From NCBI GenBank assembly GCA_964400735.1, contig CAYNVQ010000013.1, forward strand, positions 1 to 64,000: a stretch of 64,000 nt of DNA, read 5' to 3'. Of this stretch, positions 17,382 to 26,603 are shown one piece after another (the stretch's first letter is position 1; the number at the start of each line of letters is the position of its first letter). Under the pieces are notes generated by a model. It was not told the origin of the DNA, made no database searches, and saw only the letters and a program-made list of their open reading frames with translations. A program made the position numbers and the translations under genes. Origin of the DNA: CAYNVQ01 sp964400735. GTDB taxonomy: Bacteria > Acidobacteriota > Aminicenantia > Aminicenantales > Aminicenantaceae.

Positions 17382-19118
17382 TTGATTCATGAATTCGAAG
17401 CCGTCATAGTCGGAGCCGGAGGAGCCGGTCTATACGCAGCGCTCGAGGCCAGCAAAAAGGCGAAAACGGCTGTCCTCTCCAAGCTCTACCCTATTCGTTC
17501 CCACACCGGTGCCGCCCAGGGTGGAATCGGCGCTGCCTTGGGAAATGTGGAGGAAGACAAACCCGAATGGCATGCCTTCGATACTATAAAAGGCGGAGAT
17601 TACCTCACAGACCAAAAAGCGGCAAACCTGCTCGCAGAGGAAGCCGTTCAAGCGGTGTACGATTTGGAGAACCGAGGCCTTCCCTTTAACCGCACTCCCG
17701 AAGGGCGCATCGACCAGAGGCGCTTCGGCGGCCACACGCGTAATTTCGGGGAAGCCCCTGTCCGCAGAGCCTGCTATGCGGCTGACCGGACCGGCCACAT
17801 GATTCTTCAAACCCTATACCAGCAATGCATCAAAAACGAGGTGACTTTTTTTGACGAATTTTACGTGATAGATGCCCTCATCCAGGATTATCAGTGCGCC
17901 GGGCTAGTAGCCATCGAGCTATCTACCGGAGAAATTCATCTCTTCCACACAAAAGCTGTTCTTTTCGCCACAGGGGGATTCGGGAGGATGTTTCGCATCA
18001 CTTCCAACGCCTATGCCAACACAGGTGACGGACCAGCTGTGCTGGCAAGAAGAGGTATCCCTCTGGAGGATATGGAGTTTTTCCAATTCCACCCTACAGG
18101 TATCCGTGGTTTGGGCATACTGATCACAGAGGGAGTAAGGGGTGAGGGCGGTATTCTCAAGAATAAAAAAGGCGAACGTTTTATGGAAAGGTACGCTCCG
18201 AAACTCCTCGACCTGGCTCCCCGCGACATGATCGCCAGGGCCATTCTGAATGAAATCCGGGAGGGTCAGGGGATCAAGGGGGATGGCGCCATCGACGATT
18301 ATGTACATCTGGACGCCACTCATCTGGGAAAAGAGATGATCGAAGCGAAATTGCCGGAAATCGCAGACTTCAGCCGCACCTACCTGGGAATTGATCCCAC
18401 CGAAAAGCCCATACCCGTCCATCCTACCGCCCACTATGCCATGGGAGGAATTCCCACCGACATTCAGGGGAGAGTTTTTTGCGATGGATCGGGGAATCTC
18501 TGCCAAGGAATGTATGCGGCAGGAGAATGTGCCTGCATTTCCGTCCACGGAGCCAACAGATTGGGCACGAATAGCCTGGTGGATCTGGTCGTTTTCGGAC
18601 GCCGGGCCGGACTTCACATCGCCGATTATGCCGATCAAAGTGACTTTCCTCCTCTTCCTTCGGATCCATCCGGGCAGTCAAAAAGAATTTTGGAGCATCT
18701 CTTTGATAGCAAAAAAGGCCCCCGGCCAGGGGAGATCCGGAAAGAGATGCAGGAAATCATGATGCGGAATATCGGCATTTACAGAAATGGCGAGGAAATG
18801 ACCAAGGCTGTCCACAGGCTCGATGAACTGCGTCAGGCCTTCAAGGAGGTCAGAGTAGAAGACCGAAGTAAAGCGTTCAATAGCGACCTCCTCGATATCC
18901 TTGAACTGGGGAATCTGCTCGATCTGGCTTATATAACGGCCTCCTGTGCCCTCCGCCGGACCGAAAGTCGGGGCGCTCACGCCCGCGAAGATTATCCGGG
19001 GAGGGACGATACCGGCTGGTTGAAACACACTCTCGTCTGGCTGAGGAACGATCGAATAGAGACAGGAGACAAACCGGTGGATATCTCTATTTGGGAGCCA
19101 AAGCCCAGAAAATATTAG
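17382..19118 (+). CDS. sdhA: Succinate dehydrogenase/fumarate reductase flavoprotein subunit
   Basis: A 578-residue FAD subunit interconverting succinate and fumarate. The N-terminus IHEFEAVIVGAGGAGLYAAL is the dinucleotide-binding fold; RSHTGAAQGGIGAALGN contains His41, the usual covalent FAD site. Substrate and active-site motifs include EFFQFHPTGI, GVRGEGGIL, APRDMIARAI (catalytic Arg) and HPTAHYAMGGI. I chose TTG at 17382 because AAAGGA lies 7-12 bases upstream and the protein then begins like other SdhA proteins. GTG at 17349 is an alternative. sdhB follows 11 bases after the stop; no sdhC/D genes adjoin. Confidence 0.94.
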   Translation: MIHEFEAVIVGAGGAGLYAALEASKKAKTAVLSKLYPIRSHTGAAQGGIGAALGNVEEDKPEWHAFDTIKGGDYLTDQKAANLLAEEAVQAVYDLENRGLPFNRTPEGRIDQRRFGGHTRNFGEAPVRRACYAADRTGHMILQTLYQQCIKNEVTFFDEFYVIDALIQDYQCAGLVAIELSTGEIHLFHTKAVLFATGGFGRMFRITSNAYANTGDGPAVLARRGIPLEDMEFFQFHPTGIRGLGILITEGVRGEGGILKNKKGERFMERYAPKLLDLAPRDMIARAILNEIREGQGIKGDGAIDDYVHLDATHLGKEMIEAKLPEIADFSRTYLGIDPTEKPIPVHPTAHYAMGGIPTDIQGRVFCDGSGNLCQGMYAAGECACISVHGANRLGTNSLVDLVVFGRRAGLHIADYADQSDFPPLPSDPSGQSKRILEHLFDSKKGPRPGEIRKEMQEIMMRNIGIYRNGEEMTKAVHRLDELRQAFKEVRVEDRSKAFNSDLLDILELGNLLDLAYITASCALRRTESRGAHAREDYPGRDDTGWLKHTLVWLRNDRIETGDKPVDISIWEPKPRKY

Positions 19119-19129
19119 AGTCTGAGCCC

Positions 19130-19864
19130 ATGAAAATCATTCTGGAAATCAAACGTCTCGATCCTGAAAAGGACGAAGAGCCCTATTTCCAGAAATTCGA
19201 ATTAGAGATCGACCGGGACGACCGGCTCCTCGATGCCCTGATGAAAGTCAAGCAGGATCATGATCCCAGCTTGGGATTCAGAAAAAGCTGTGCCCATGGC
19301 GTCTGCGGATCGGATGCCATGGTCGTTAACGGAAAGGAACGACTTGCCTGTAAAACCTTGATCAAAGAAGTGGCGGAAAAAGAAGGAGCCACGGTGAAGA
19401 TCGAGCCCTTGCGCACTCTTCCGGTCCAGAGGGACTTGATGGTGGATCAGGAAGCTTTCTTTAAAAACTACCGTCAGGTAAAGCCTTTTCTGATCACTAC
19501 GGAGGAAGTCAAGGAAAAAGAACGGGTCCAGACTCCTGAAGAAAGGAAGCGAATCGATGAGGCCACGAAATGCATTCTCTGTGCGGTCTGTTTCTCGGCC
19601 TGTCCGGTAAAGCAGGAGGTGAATCCGGATTTCCTCGGGCCGGCGGCCATCGTTCAGGCCTCTCGCTTTATCGATGACAGCCGTGACCGGGGCTTTGAGG
19701 AGAGGCTGCCCGAGCTGGACTATCCCGATGGAATCTGGCCCTGTGAAAGCCGGTTCGAATGTACCCGTGTCTGCCCCCGCAACATCAAGGTGACCAAACT
19801 GATCAACCTTCTAAAAAGAAAAATCACGGAATTTCGCAAAAAAACGGGAACCTCCAAGGATTAA
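19130..19864 (+). CDS. sdhB: Succinate dehydrogenase/fumarate reductase iron-sulfur subunit
   Basis: A 244-residue electron-transfer subunit. The 2Fe-2S site is Cys54, Cys59, Asp62, Cys74 (CAHGVCGSD...C); Asp in place of Cys also occurs in E. coli SdhB. The 4Fe-4S motif CILCAVCFSACP and the 3Fe-4S motif CESRFECTRVCP are complete. The ATG at 19130 is chosen over an upstream in-frame start lying inside sdhA. It would carry electrons from SdhA to a membrane quinone site, but no anchor gene is seen on either side. Confidence 0.94.
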   Translation: MKIILEIKRLDPEKDEEPYFQKFELEIDRDDRLLDALMKVKQDHDPSLGFRKSCAHGVCGSDAMVVNGKERLACKTLIKEVAEKEGATVKIEPLRTLPVQRDLMVDQEAFFKNYRQVKPFLITTEEVKEKERVQTPEERKRIDEATKCILCAVCFSACPVKQEVNPDFLGPAAIVQASRFIDDSRDRGFEERLPELDYPDGIWPCESRFECTRVCPRNIKVTKLINLLKRKITEFRKKTGTSKD

Positions 19865-19961
19865 CGATACAAGAGACGACTTCCCATAATAAGCCAAATC
19901 ACTAAATTTGGATGGGTCTCTCTATCATTCAAGGTGGGCTGAGATTCGTTTTGTAATAATT

Positions 19962-20075
19962 CACCAGGTATGTCCTCCGCTCCAGTTCGGACTTTAGGCG
20001 CTATTCCCTCACCGCTCTTGAGGCTGGGTTAGGTTGGGTCGGAATCCTTCGATGTCGCTTCTGGCATACCCAATG
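19962..20075 (-). repeat. Dispersed element, copy B (short deletion derivative)
   Basis: CACCAGGTATGTC (19962-19974) and GGCATACCCAATG (20063-20075) are imperfect inverted ends of the C/D arm class. Between them lie shortened core pieces (a divergent GGCGTTAAAAAT homologue, AGGTTGGGTCGG, GATGTCGCTTCTGG) in minus orientation relative to copy C. The rest of the 360-base sdhB-to-barrel gap holds only the terminator at 20168. Confidence 0.7.
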
Positions 20076-20167
20076 TCTTTTTTCACCAGAGTTTACTCAC
20101 ATCGAGGAGAAGAGAACTTCCTGAATGATCTTGGTGATTTAGATGGGTTTCAATGGCTAGAAAAGAG

Positions 20168-20208
20168 AAAAAGCGGCCGGCCTTTATGTGGCCGTATAAT
20201 GGCCGACC
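20168..20208 (-). terminator. Intrinsic terminator of the protease/barrel fusion gene
   Basis: On the minus strand GGTCGGCC and GGCCGGCC form an eight-pair stem (one G-U), followed by GC and then a TTTTT run. It lies just after the stop at 20225. Confidence 0.6.
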
Positions 20209-20224
20209 GAGAGATATTATTCGC

Positions 20225-23200
20225 TTAGAATCCCGGCATGATGGTGAACTGAAAGTAAAGGCCTTTGTCGGGTCTATCGAATGGTTTCACCACATTGAAT
20301 CCCAGAATCAGGGCCCCGAACATGTTCATGCGGATACCGACTCCGGCGCTCGATACCGGTTTTCGTTCACCGCCAAGGAAGAAGGGTTTGGCTGCCTTAT
20401 CGTCATCAGCTTCATACCCCCAGGCAATTCCGGCATCGTAGAAAGCGATGAAATCCATAGGCAGGATTCCGTAATATCCTCTTCCGATACCCAGCACACC
20501 GAAAAGAGGAAACCTCAGTTCCACGTTGGCTACCAGCAACTTGCTTCCGAAGAGACCATAATACACATCGGATTCAGCATAAGAGAATGAGGATGAGTTG
20601 TATCCCCGCACCAAAGTCTCATACCCCAGGAAAAGGGGATAAAACCGGCTGTCTTCGGCATTTTTACCGTAACGGCCGAAATGCAGCAGACGGAATCCCA
20701 GTGTGAAAGGCCTTACCGGCATGATGTAACGGCGGTAATCGGCAAGAAAGGTGGAAAAGTTCACGCTTCCGATGTAGGGGGTAAACTCGATCCGGTAGCT
20801 TTGTCCGAGAATCGGCGCCGTAGCTCCGAAAAACGAGGTGTCATAGACGAAAGCCGCCGTGACAAATCCATAGTTCATGCTCTCCGGTGCTTCTAACTCC
20901 TGCCTGTACTGATCCAGCAAATACCCGCCATAGTATGAATACACACGGGTGCGGAGTTCCTGCTGATAGTCGATCAATCTGTAACCTGCAGACAGTTCGA
21001 ACCGGCGCGCCTGGTTGAAGGGATAAAAGGCAAAAACAGAGGCCTGGTAATTGACCTGCCGGAATATATATTCCTCTTCTTTGAGAACTAATTGGCCCAA
21101 GTAATCATCATACCCGATGGCGTATCCGCCGTAGACATAGGGAATCCGCTGGAGAGCCGCCCCCCAATTCATCCTGTTTTTGGCATTCTGGTAACCGACC
21201 ACCAAGGCCGAATCTTCTATTCGGCTGGTAGCTTGGGCCATGGTGAAGAGGGTATGGTAGCCGAGCATATCGCTGAACACGAAGGACACCGCGCCTCCGG
21301 CGTAGCTTCCGAACCGGTCTGTTCCTACGGCGATCTGGGCGGGAGTGATGTAGTCCAGAGCTAGCTTCGCTTTGTAATCGGTAACCTCAAAATCGGCCTC
21401 TTCGGGAAGACCATATAGAGGGTTGTTGAGCAGGGCGAGCACTTCTCCCTCGCTTTTGGTTCTGGGTGGAAGCAATGAAGGTAAAATATCCCCGATTTCC
21501 TCCTCGGGTTCCATGCCCGATAAAAGCTCGGGAGAGTCGATAGCATAGATGCTGTAGTTTTCATCCTGGTAGAAACTGAATGCCAGTTGGCCGGTTTTCT
21601 GAGCCACAGAAAGCGCAGGACTCTCGGCCATGATTCCGCTCACTCCCGTGTAGAGATTGGTAACCTGTGTTATTTCCTTGTTATCGAGATTGATTCGGTA
21701 AATGTCTGCAATACCGTTCTGGTCGGAAAGGAAAAACAGCGCCTTTGAATCAGGCGCCCATTGGGGATTGATATTGTTGGCTCCGGAGAATCCGGCGATC
21801 TTTTCCATCTTCCCTGTTTTCGGGTCCAGCAGGGCCATTTGAAGTTTCCCTATGTTGAGAATAGAGAGGTCACTCGAAAAACGATCCGTGACAAACGCGA
21901 TTGACCGGCCATCTGGAGACCAGGCTGGATAAAGGTCGGAAAATGGGTCGTCGGTCAGCTTTTTCAGCTCTTCTGATCCCAGATCGTACAAAAAGATATC
22001 GGTCAAGCCGCCCTCGAGGGCAGAAAAAGCGATGTATCGGCCGTCAGGGGACCATGTGGGATTCAAAATTTCTCCCAGGTTGGCGAAGACGATCTCTTTC
22101 TCCCTATTTCCGTTCTCGGTTTCCACAATGACGAGGGCAGGATTTCCCTTGGTAATTGCCCCGAAGACGAAGCGTTTCCCCTGGGGATCCCAGGAACCAG
22201 AGGACTTGATGAACTGAAGGCTCTCGAAATGAGGGTCTACGGCTGTTTTAATAAGTTTTTTCTTGATCTTTCCTGTGCGGGCATCGGCCAGATACATGTC
22301 GATGGAAAACAGATCACGGCTAGAAAGAAACACGATCTTGCTTCCATCAGGACTGAGGGCCGGCGAGACATTGTATCGGACTTCTTCGGATCCCTTTAAA
22401 AGAGAACGGCTTCCTTTTTCATTCAACTGGGTTCGCTTAGCTATCGGATCATAGGCCTCTATCAAAGACTGCTGCCACTCTTTGGATAGTGTTTCGAAGT
22501 TGACATTCAATACCCTTTTGACGGCAGACTCCAGATCACCGACCCGGCTCACCTGTTTCATGAGGGAAGGAACGGCCTCGTCTCCCCATTTACCAGTGAT
22601 ATAGGCCCAAAGTGACTGGCCATATCTGTAAGGGAAATATTTATAGGGATCTTCCATTTTTTTGATGGTCGGGAGCTTCCTTCTTTGTGTCACATCCCGC
22701 ATCCACATGGCCGTATGAGGATCGATGGATCCGATAGAAAGGTATTCTGCCAATCCCTCTATAAACCACAGAGGGATACGGGCGAGACCGGGGCTCGCCC
22801 CCTGGTAACTGGGTCTATCCTGGGAGGTCATGTCATACTGGAACGCATGGACCAGCTCATGGCCGATAACATGATCCGTCGCTTCCAGAGAGCCGGCCAG
22901 GGGCAGGATGATCCGTCTTTTGAATGATTCGGTCACCCCTCCTGTCCCCTCACCGATGAGACCGGTTAGAGCGGTCGTCTGCTGGAATTCCGGAGAACTG
23001 GCGTATAAGATCAGAGGCTGTCGGCCTTTGAGCTTATGGTTGAAAATCCTGGAAAGCCGCGCATACCACCTTTCCGCCATTCGAGCTGCCTGTTTGGCCG
23101 CTTTTTCCATTTCGGGATAGAAATAGACATCGAAGTGGTCCGTCTTCATGATTTTGAAGTCGAACTTGTCATATTGCACCTTATTCTGGCCGAAGTACTG

Positions 23201-23287
23201 AGCTTGGACAATAGAGGGAGTCGTCGCGACGGCCAGAAAAAAAAGGGTCGCTATCACAACATGTTTTAAAATGTTTCGGAAAACCAT
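20225..23287 (-). CDS. Peptidase-MA / TolB-like propeller / BamA-like barrel fusion protein
   Basis: A 1020-residue envelope protein. The start at 23287 follows GGAGG. A Sec signal ends near QAQYFG. Residues about 35-280 are a peptidase-MA-like domain with HELVH (in DHVIGHELVHAFQYD) and downstream IEGLAEYLS. Residues about 290-580 carry PD40/TolB propeller repeats (SPDGSKIVFLSSRD, SPDGRYIAFSA, SPDGRSIAFVTDR). The remainder (about 650-1020) is beta-rich and ends in an aromatic, Omp85/BamA-like terminal strand (YFQFTIMPGF). It probably sits in the outer membrane with the protease and propeller in the periplasm. Confidence 0.82.
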   Translation of the reverse strand: MVFRNILKHVVIATLFFLAVATTPSIVQAQYFGQNKVQYDKFDFKIMKTDHFDVYFYPEMEKAAKQAARMAERWYARLSRIFNHKLKGRQPLILYASSPEFQQTTALTGLIGEGTGGVTESFKRRIILPLAGSLEATDHVIGHELVHAFQYDMTSQDRPSYQGASPGLARIPLWFIEGLAEYLSIGSIDPHTAMWMRDVTQRRKLPTIKKMEDPYKYFPYRYGQSLWAYITGKWGDEAVPSLMKQVSRVGDLESAVKRVLNVNFETLSKEWQQSLIEAYDPIAKRTQLNEKGSRSLLKGSEEVRYNVSPALSPDGSKIVFLSSRDLFSIDMYLADARTGKIKKKLIKTAVDPHFESLQFIKSSGSWDPQGKRFVFGAITKGNPALVIVETENGNREKEIVFANLGEILNPTWSPDGRYIAFSALEGGLTDIFLYDLGSEELKKLTDDPFSDLYPAWSPDGRSIAFVTDRFSSDLSILNIGKLQMALLDPKTGKMEKIAGFSGANNINPQWAPDSKALFFLSDQNGIADIYRINLDNKEITQVTNLYTGVSGIMAESPALSVAQKTGQLAFSFYQDENYSIYAIDSPELLSGMEPEEEIGDILPSLLPPRTKSEGEVLALLNNPLYGLPEEADFEVTDYKAKLALDYITPAQIAVGTDRFGSYAGGAVSFVFSDMLGYHTLFTMAQATSRIEDSALVVGYQNAKNRMNWGAALQRIPYVYGGYAIGYDDYLGQLVLKEEEYIFRQVNYQASVFAFYPFNQARRFELSAGYRLIDYQQELRTRVYSYYGGYLLDQYRQELEAPESMNYGFVTAAFVYDTSFFGATAPILGQSYRIEFTPYIGSVNFSTFLADYRRYIMPVRPFTLGFRLLHFGRYGKNAEDSRFYPLFLGYETLVRGYNSSSFSYAESDVYYGLFGSKLLVANVELRFPLFGVLGIGRGYYGILPMDFIAFYDAGIAWGYEADDDKAAKPFFLGGERKPVSSAGVGIRMNMFGALILGFNVVKPFDRPDKGLYFQFTIMPGF

Positions 23288-23589
23288 CTTGTTCCTCCAA
23301 TCCTTATTCATATCGCTTTCATCATCCTTTATACCCTACTTAATCTATAACTATTATAGTAATTAGATAGTTGCATAGTTTCATTTTCATAGTGACATCT
23401 CATTTTCTGTGCTCATGTCACAAGCTGAATTTCTTTTATGTTTCAATCGAACTCTTACTTCGATTAGACACACAAACCATAGTAATCTATTCCAATCCAT
23501 CATTCAATGACTCGATTCAACCTTTCAACAGATCCATCAGCGTTAGACAAAAATAGCTATATATAGAGTGCAAAAAACATGCCAAAAAG

Positions 23590-23625
23590 ACATCCCTTTC
23601 ATAAGGGAACCACTGGTTCCCAGAT
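23590..23625 (+). other. Hairpin in long intergenic region
   Basis: GGGAACC (23605-23611) and GGTTCCC (23615-23621) enclose loop ACT, with outer complementarity ACATC/GATGT. The 23288-24325 interval (about 1 kb) contains no gene, only this structure and repeat copy C. Confidence 0.35.
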
Positions 23626-23840
23626 GTGACATATAGAGGGCATCTGTCCTCTGGATGGAATAAGCGGCTAACCCGAATTATTAACAAAAAATGCCTATAA
23701 TATTGTAGTCCGGGTGAGGTTGGGTCGGCTCGCAGTCGTATACTGCAGCTTCATGGGCCACCTCCCCGCCTTTCCTTTAGCGTATGGGGTGATTGTCTTT
23801 GACTCGTTCACAGTCCAAGCTAAGTCAGGTTAAACAATTT

Positions 23841-24266
23841 GATTCTCTTCCATTTAGTGTGGGTAAGATCAAAGGTAAAATACATCAGGCATGTCAGAAG
23901 CGAAATCTGAAGACCCCGACCCAACCTACCCCAGCCTTCCCGAATCGTTCTTCGAAGGTAACAATAAGGGGACGTTCCATTCAGGGACACTCTATAATTT
24001 ATTTAAAAAAAGCCACATCTATGGAATATAGGATGTCCCCAAATGGGACGTCCCCATATTGTCGGCGAGGATGTATTGAGCACGACAACACCAAAGGAGT
24101 GGGATGGAGATTAACATGGCTTAAGTTCCATAGGAATAAGCCTTGTTGCGGAGTTCCGCAGCCGCTGAGAAGAACAATGAGGGAATGGCGTTAAAAATCC
24201 GAACTGAAGCTGAGGACATGCCTGGTGGATTAAAAAAATGGTACCCACACAAAATGGAAGAGAACC
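23841..24266 (+). repeat. Dispersed element, copy C (longest, with both arms)
   Basis: Outer inverted arms at 23841-23865 and 24241-24266 share TTCTCTTCCATTT and GTGTGGGTA; inner arms are CATCAGGCATGTC (23883-23895) and GACATGCCTGGTG (24215-24227). The core carries AGCCTTCCCGAATCGTTCTT, GAGGATGTATTGAGCACGA, ATTAACATGG, GTTCCGCAGCCGCTGAGAAG and GGAATGGCGTTAAAAATCCG. A second palindromic element is nested inside at 23968-24055. Non-coding. Confidence 0.85.
23968..24055 (+). mobile_element. Nested 88-bp palindromic mini-element
   Basis: The 22-base ends at 23968-23989 (starting GGGGACGTTCC) and 24034-24055 (ending GGGACGTCCCC) are inverted copies with three mismatches by my count. It sits exactly in the loop of the ACAATA/TATTGT stem of copy C. 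Its form resembles REP/RAYT-type or other non-autonomous palindromic elements (inference); no transposase is nearby. Confidence 0.7.
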
Positions 24267-24325
24267 AACAATTTTAATTTGAAAAAATTTATTATTGATG
24301 TAGAATTTAGCTATCGTAAATTCTC

Positions 24326-25075
24326 ATGAGCGGTTCTAAGATCTTCAATCGATGGATTCCTTTTGGCCTGTGTTTGTTTTTTGCCTCAGGAGTTTGGGGG
24401 AAAACCGAACAGAAGGATGCGGCTTTGCTTCTGAAAATCACATCGCTGAAAAGCGGATTGAAACTGAGATACACGCTTTCCCTTCCCTCCGGCTATTCTC
24501 CGGCCAAAACCTATCCCCTTGTCGTCGCCCTGCATTACGGAGGGAAAGTCACTCCATTTTACGGATTTGAATTTTTCACCGCCCTTGTGGAGCCAGCCCT
24601 CAAGGAATTCGATGCCGTTTTTATCGTACCCGACTGTCCTTCTATGGGATGGGTAAATCCCACGAGCGAAGAAGCCGTTCTGGAATTGATACTCCTCATG
24701 ATGGAAACCTACAGCATCGATGCCGACCGGGTGCTGATTTTGGGATTCAGCATGGGAGGATTGGGGACCTGGCATCTGGCATCCCGCCATCCTGATATTT
24801 TCTCGGCCGCTATTCCAATTGCCGCTCCAGCGGATACAATGACCACCCCTTCGGTCAAAGATGTTCCTTTTTATATCATCCATGGAGAAAACGATGAGGT
24901 TTTTCCACTGGATGAAGTCATGAGATTCTATTTGGAGCAGAAGGCCGAAGGTGCTGATATTCAACTGCTGGTCGTCGAAAAAACGAACCATTACGATCTA
25001 TCCCGCTACATCGTACCTCTCAAAGCTGCCATCCCCTGGATCAAGCGCGTCTGGGAAGAAAATTTAAAGAGATAG
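24326..25075 (+). CDS. Secreted alpha/beta hydrolase (esterase, PHB-depolymerase/phospholipase-like)
   Basis: A 249-residue hydrolase with an N-terminal signal (about 8-24, CLFFASGVWG). The nucleophile elbow is GFSMGG (Ser142), the oxyanion segment is VVALHYGG, the acid is in HGENDEVFP and the His in EKTNHYD. It belongs to the dienelactone hydrolase/esterase-D-like group; the substrate is unknown. The SSS symporter gene begins 13 bases downstream, so the pair may cleave an ester and import a product (inference). Confidence 0.83.
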   Translation: MSGSKIFNRWIPFGLCLFFASGVWGKTEQKDAALLLKITSLKSGLKLRYTLSLPSGYSPAKTYPLVVALHYGGKVTPFYGFEFFTALVEPALKEFDAVFIVPDCPSMGWVNPTSEEAVLELILLMMETYSIDADRVLILGFSMGGLGTWHLASRHPDIFSAAIPIAAPADTMTTPSVKDVPFYIIHGENDEVFPLDEVMRFYLEQKAEGADIQLLVVEKTNHYDLSRYIVPLKAAIPWIKRVWEENLKR

Positions 25076-25088
25076 GAGACCAGGGCCG

Positions 25089-26603
25089 ATGGATGTTTTC
25101 GCCACCAACTTCCGGACAGTTGATTGGATAATCGTTTGCGTCTACATCTGTATTCCTGTTGTGATCGGTATCGTAGTCAGGAAATACATCAGACAATTGA
25201 GCGACTTTATCGTAGCTGGACGATCACTCAAGCTTTTCATTGCCATCGCTACTTTGACGGGCACAGAACTGGGCTTGGTGACGGTCATGTACAATGCCGA
25301 GCTGGGATTCATCCATGGATTTTCCGCCTTTCACGTCGGGATCATCGAGACCTTCTGCATTCTGTCCATCGGGCTGACGGGCTTTATCGTTTACAAATTG
25401 CGTCAGTTGAGGGTTATGACCATTCCTGAATTCTACGAAATACGCTTCGGACGGAATGTGAGGTGGGTTGGCGGGATCATTCTGGCCGCGGGGGGAATCC
25501 TGAATATGGGGCTATTCCTTCAGGCAGGAGCCCGTTTCATGATGGGCGTGACGGGCTATAGTCACCCGGCAGGGTTGAAAATTTTCATGTCGGTCATGCT
25601 GATCATGGTGCTGATCTACACGGTTTTGGGCGGCATGGTTTCGGTGGTCCTGAATGACTTTATGCAGTTCGTGGTCCTTTCCATCGGGATGCTCATCGGC
25701 TCCGCCTTCGCTATCTCCAGGATCGGTTGGGAAAATCTTTTCAAGGTTCCTGCTACAGTGGACGGGGCTTCATGGTTCAACCCAGTGAGTCAAGGATCTG
25801 GTTTTGGAAGTCTGTATGTGGTTTTCATGGTCATCCTCACTTTCTCGGCAGGAGCCCTCTGGCAGTCAGGGACTCTTCGCGCCCTTTCAGCCAAAACGCC
25901 CAAGATCGCCAAACAACTCTATGCCTGGAGCTCGATCTCTTATCTGGCCCGCCGGGTGATTCCCATGCTATGGGGCATATGTGCGTTTATTTTCGTATCT
26001 CAGACGCCCAAGCTTCTCTCTGCCTTCCAGGGACCTGATGCACTGAATACTCAGTTCGGGATGCCCATTTTCCTGGCCAAAGTGCTTCCGAGCGGCTTTC
26101 TCGGTCTGATAGCCGCCGGAATGTTTGCCGCCTTCATGTCCACCCATGACAGTTATCTTCTCAGTTGGAGCTCTGTCATCACCCAAGATATCGTGGCCCC
26201 CCTGAGGGGCGAGCGACTTTCCGATAAAGGCCGTCTCCTCATCACCCGAATAAGCATTGTCGGCATCGGACTTTTTTTGCTATCCTGGGGACTCTGGTTC
26301 GAAGCTCCGGTGTCCCTCTGGAACTACATGGCCGTTACAGGAACCATCTATTTAGCCGGCGCCTTTACCGTGGTAACGGCCGGATTGTACTGGAAAAGGG
26401 CCAGCAAGACCGGCGCCATGATCGCCCTTTGCGCCGGAGTATTGGCAGTTCTGGGAATAGGCCCCTGGACAAGAGGGGATAACGTTCCTTTCTATGCGAC
26501 CGATAAATTCATCGGGGTCATGACCTTTGTCATCGCCATCCTGGGTATGATCATAGGCTCCCTTATTTTCCCCGACAAAAAGGAGAAGGAGGTAGCTAAA
26601 TGA
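25089..26603 (+). CDS. Sodium:solute symporter (SSS family)
   Basis: A 504-residue membrane transporter with about 13 hydrophobic segments. SSS landmarks are DFIVAGRSLKLFIAIATLTG near residues 38-57, the conserved IYTVLGGMVSVVLNDFMQF (the family G-G-x-x-A/S-V-x-x-D motif) and GLIAAGMFAAFMSTHDSYLLSWSS (sodium-site helix 8). The substrate cannot be told. It overlaps the following 48-codon gene by four bases and is cotranscribed with the upstream esterase. Confidence 0.92.
   Translation: MDVFATNFRTVDWIIVCVYICIPVVIGIVVRKYIRQLSDFIVAGRSLKLFIAIATLTGTELGLVTVMYNAELGFIHGFSAFHVGIIETFCILSIGLTGFIVYKLRQLRVMTIPEFYEIRFGRNVRWVGGIILAAGGILNMGLFLQAGARFMMGVTGYSHPAGLKIFMSVMLIMVLIYTVLGGMVSVVLNDFMQFVVLSIGMLIGSAFAISRIGWENLFKVPATVDGASWFNPVSQGSGFGSLYVVFMVILTFSAGALWQSGTLRALSAKTPKIAKQLYAWSSISYLARRVIPMLWGICAFIFVSQTPKLLSAFQGPDALNTQFGMPIFLAKVLPSGFLGLIAAGMFAAFMSTHDSYLLSWSSVITQDIVAPLRGERLSDKGRLLITRISIVGIGLFLLSWGLWFEAPVSLWNYMAVTGTIYLAGAFTVVTAGLYWKRASKTGAMIALCAGVLAVLGIGPWTRGDNVPFYATDKFIGVMTFVIAILGMIIGSLIFPDKKEKEVAK

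Noticed and set aside
23300..24325. Possible CRISPR or tandem array in the 1-kb gap with several repeated motifs
   Set aside because: The repeats are inverted arms of one element and a nested palindrome, with no regularly spaced direct repeats or cas genes.
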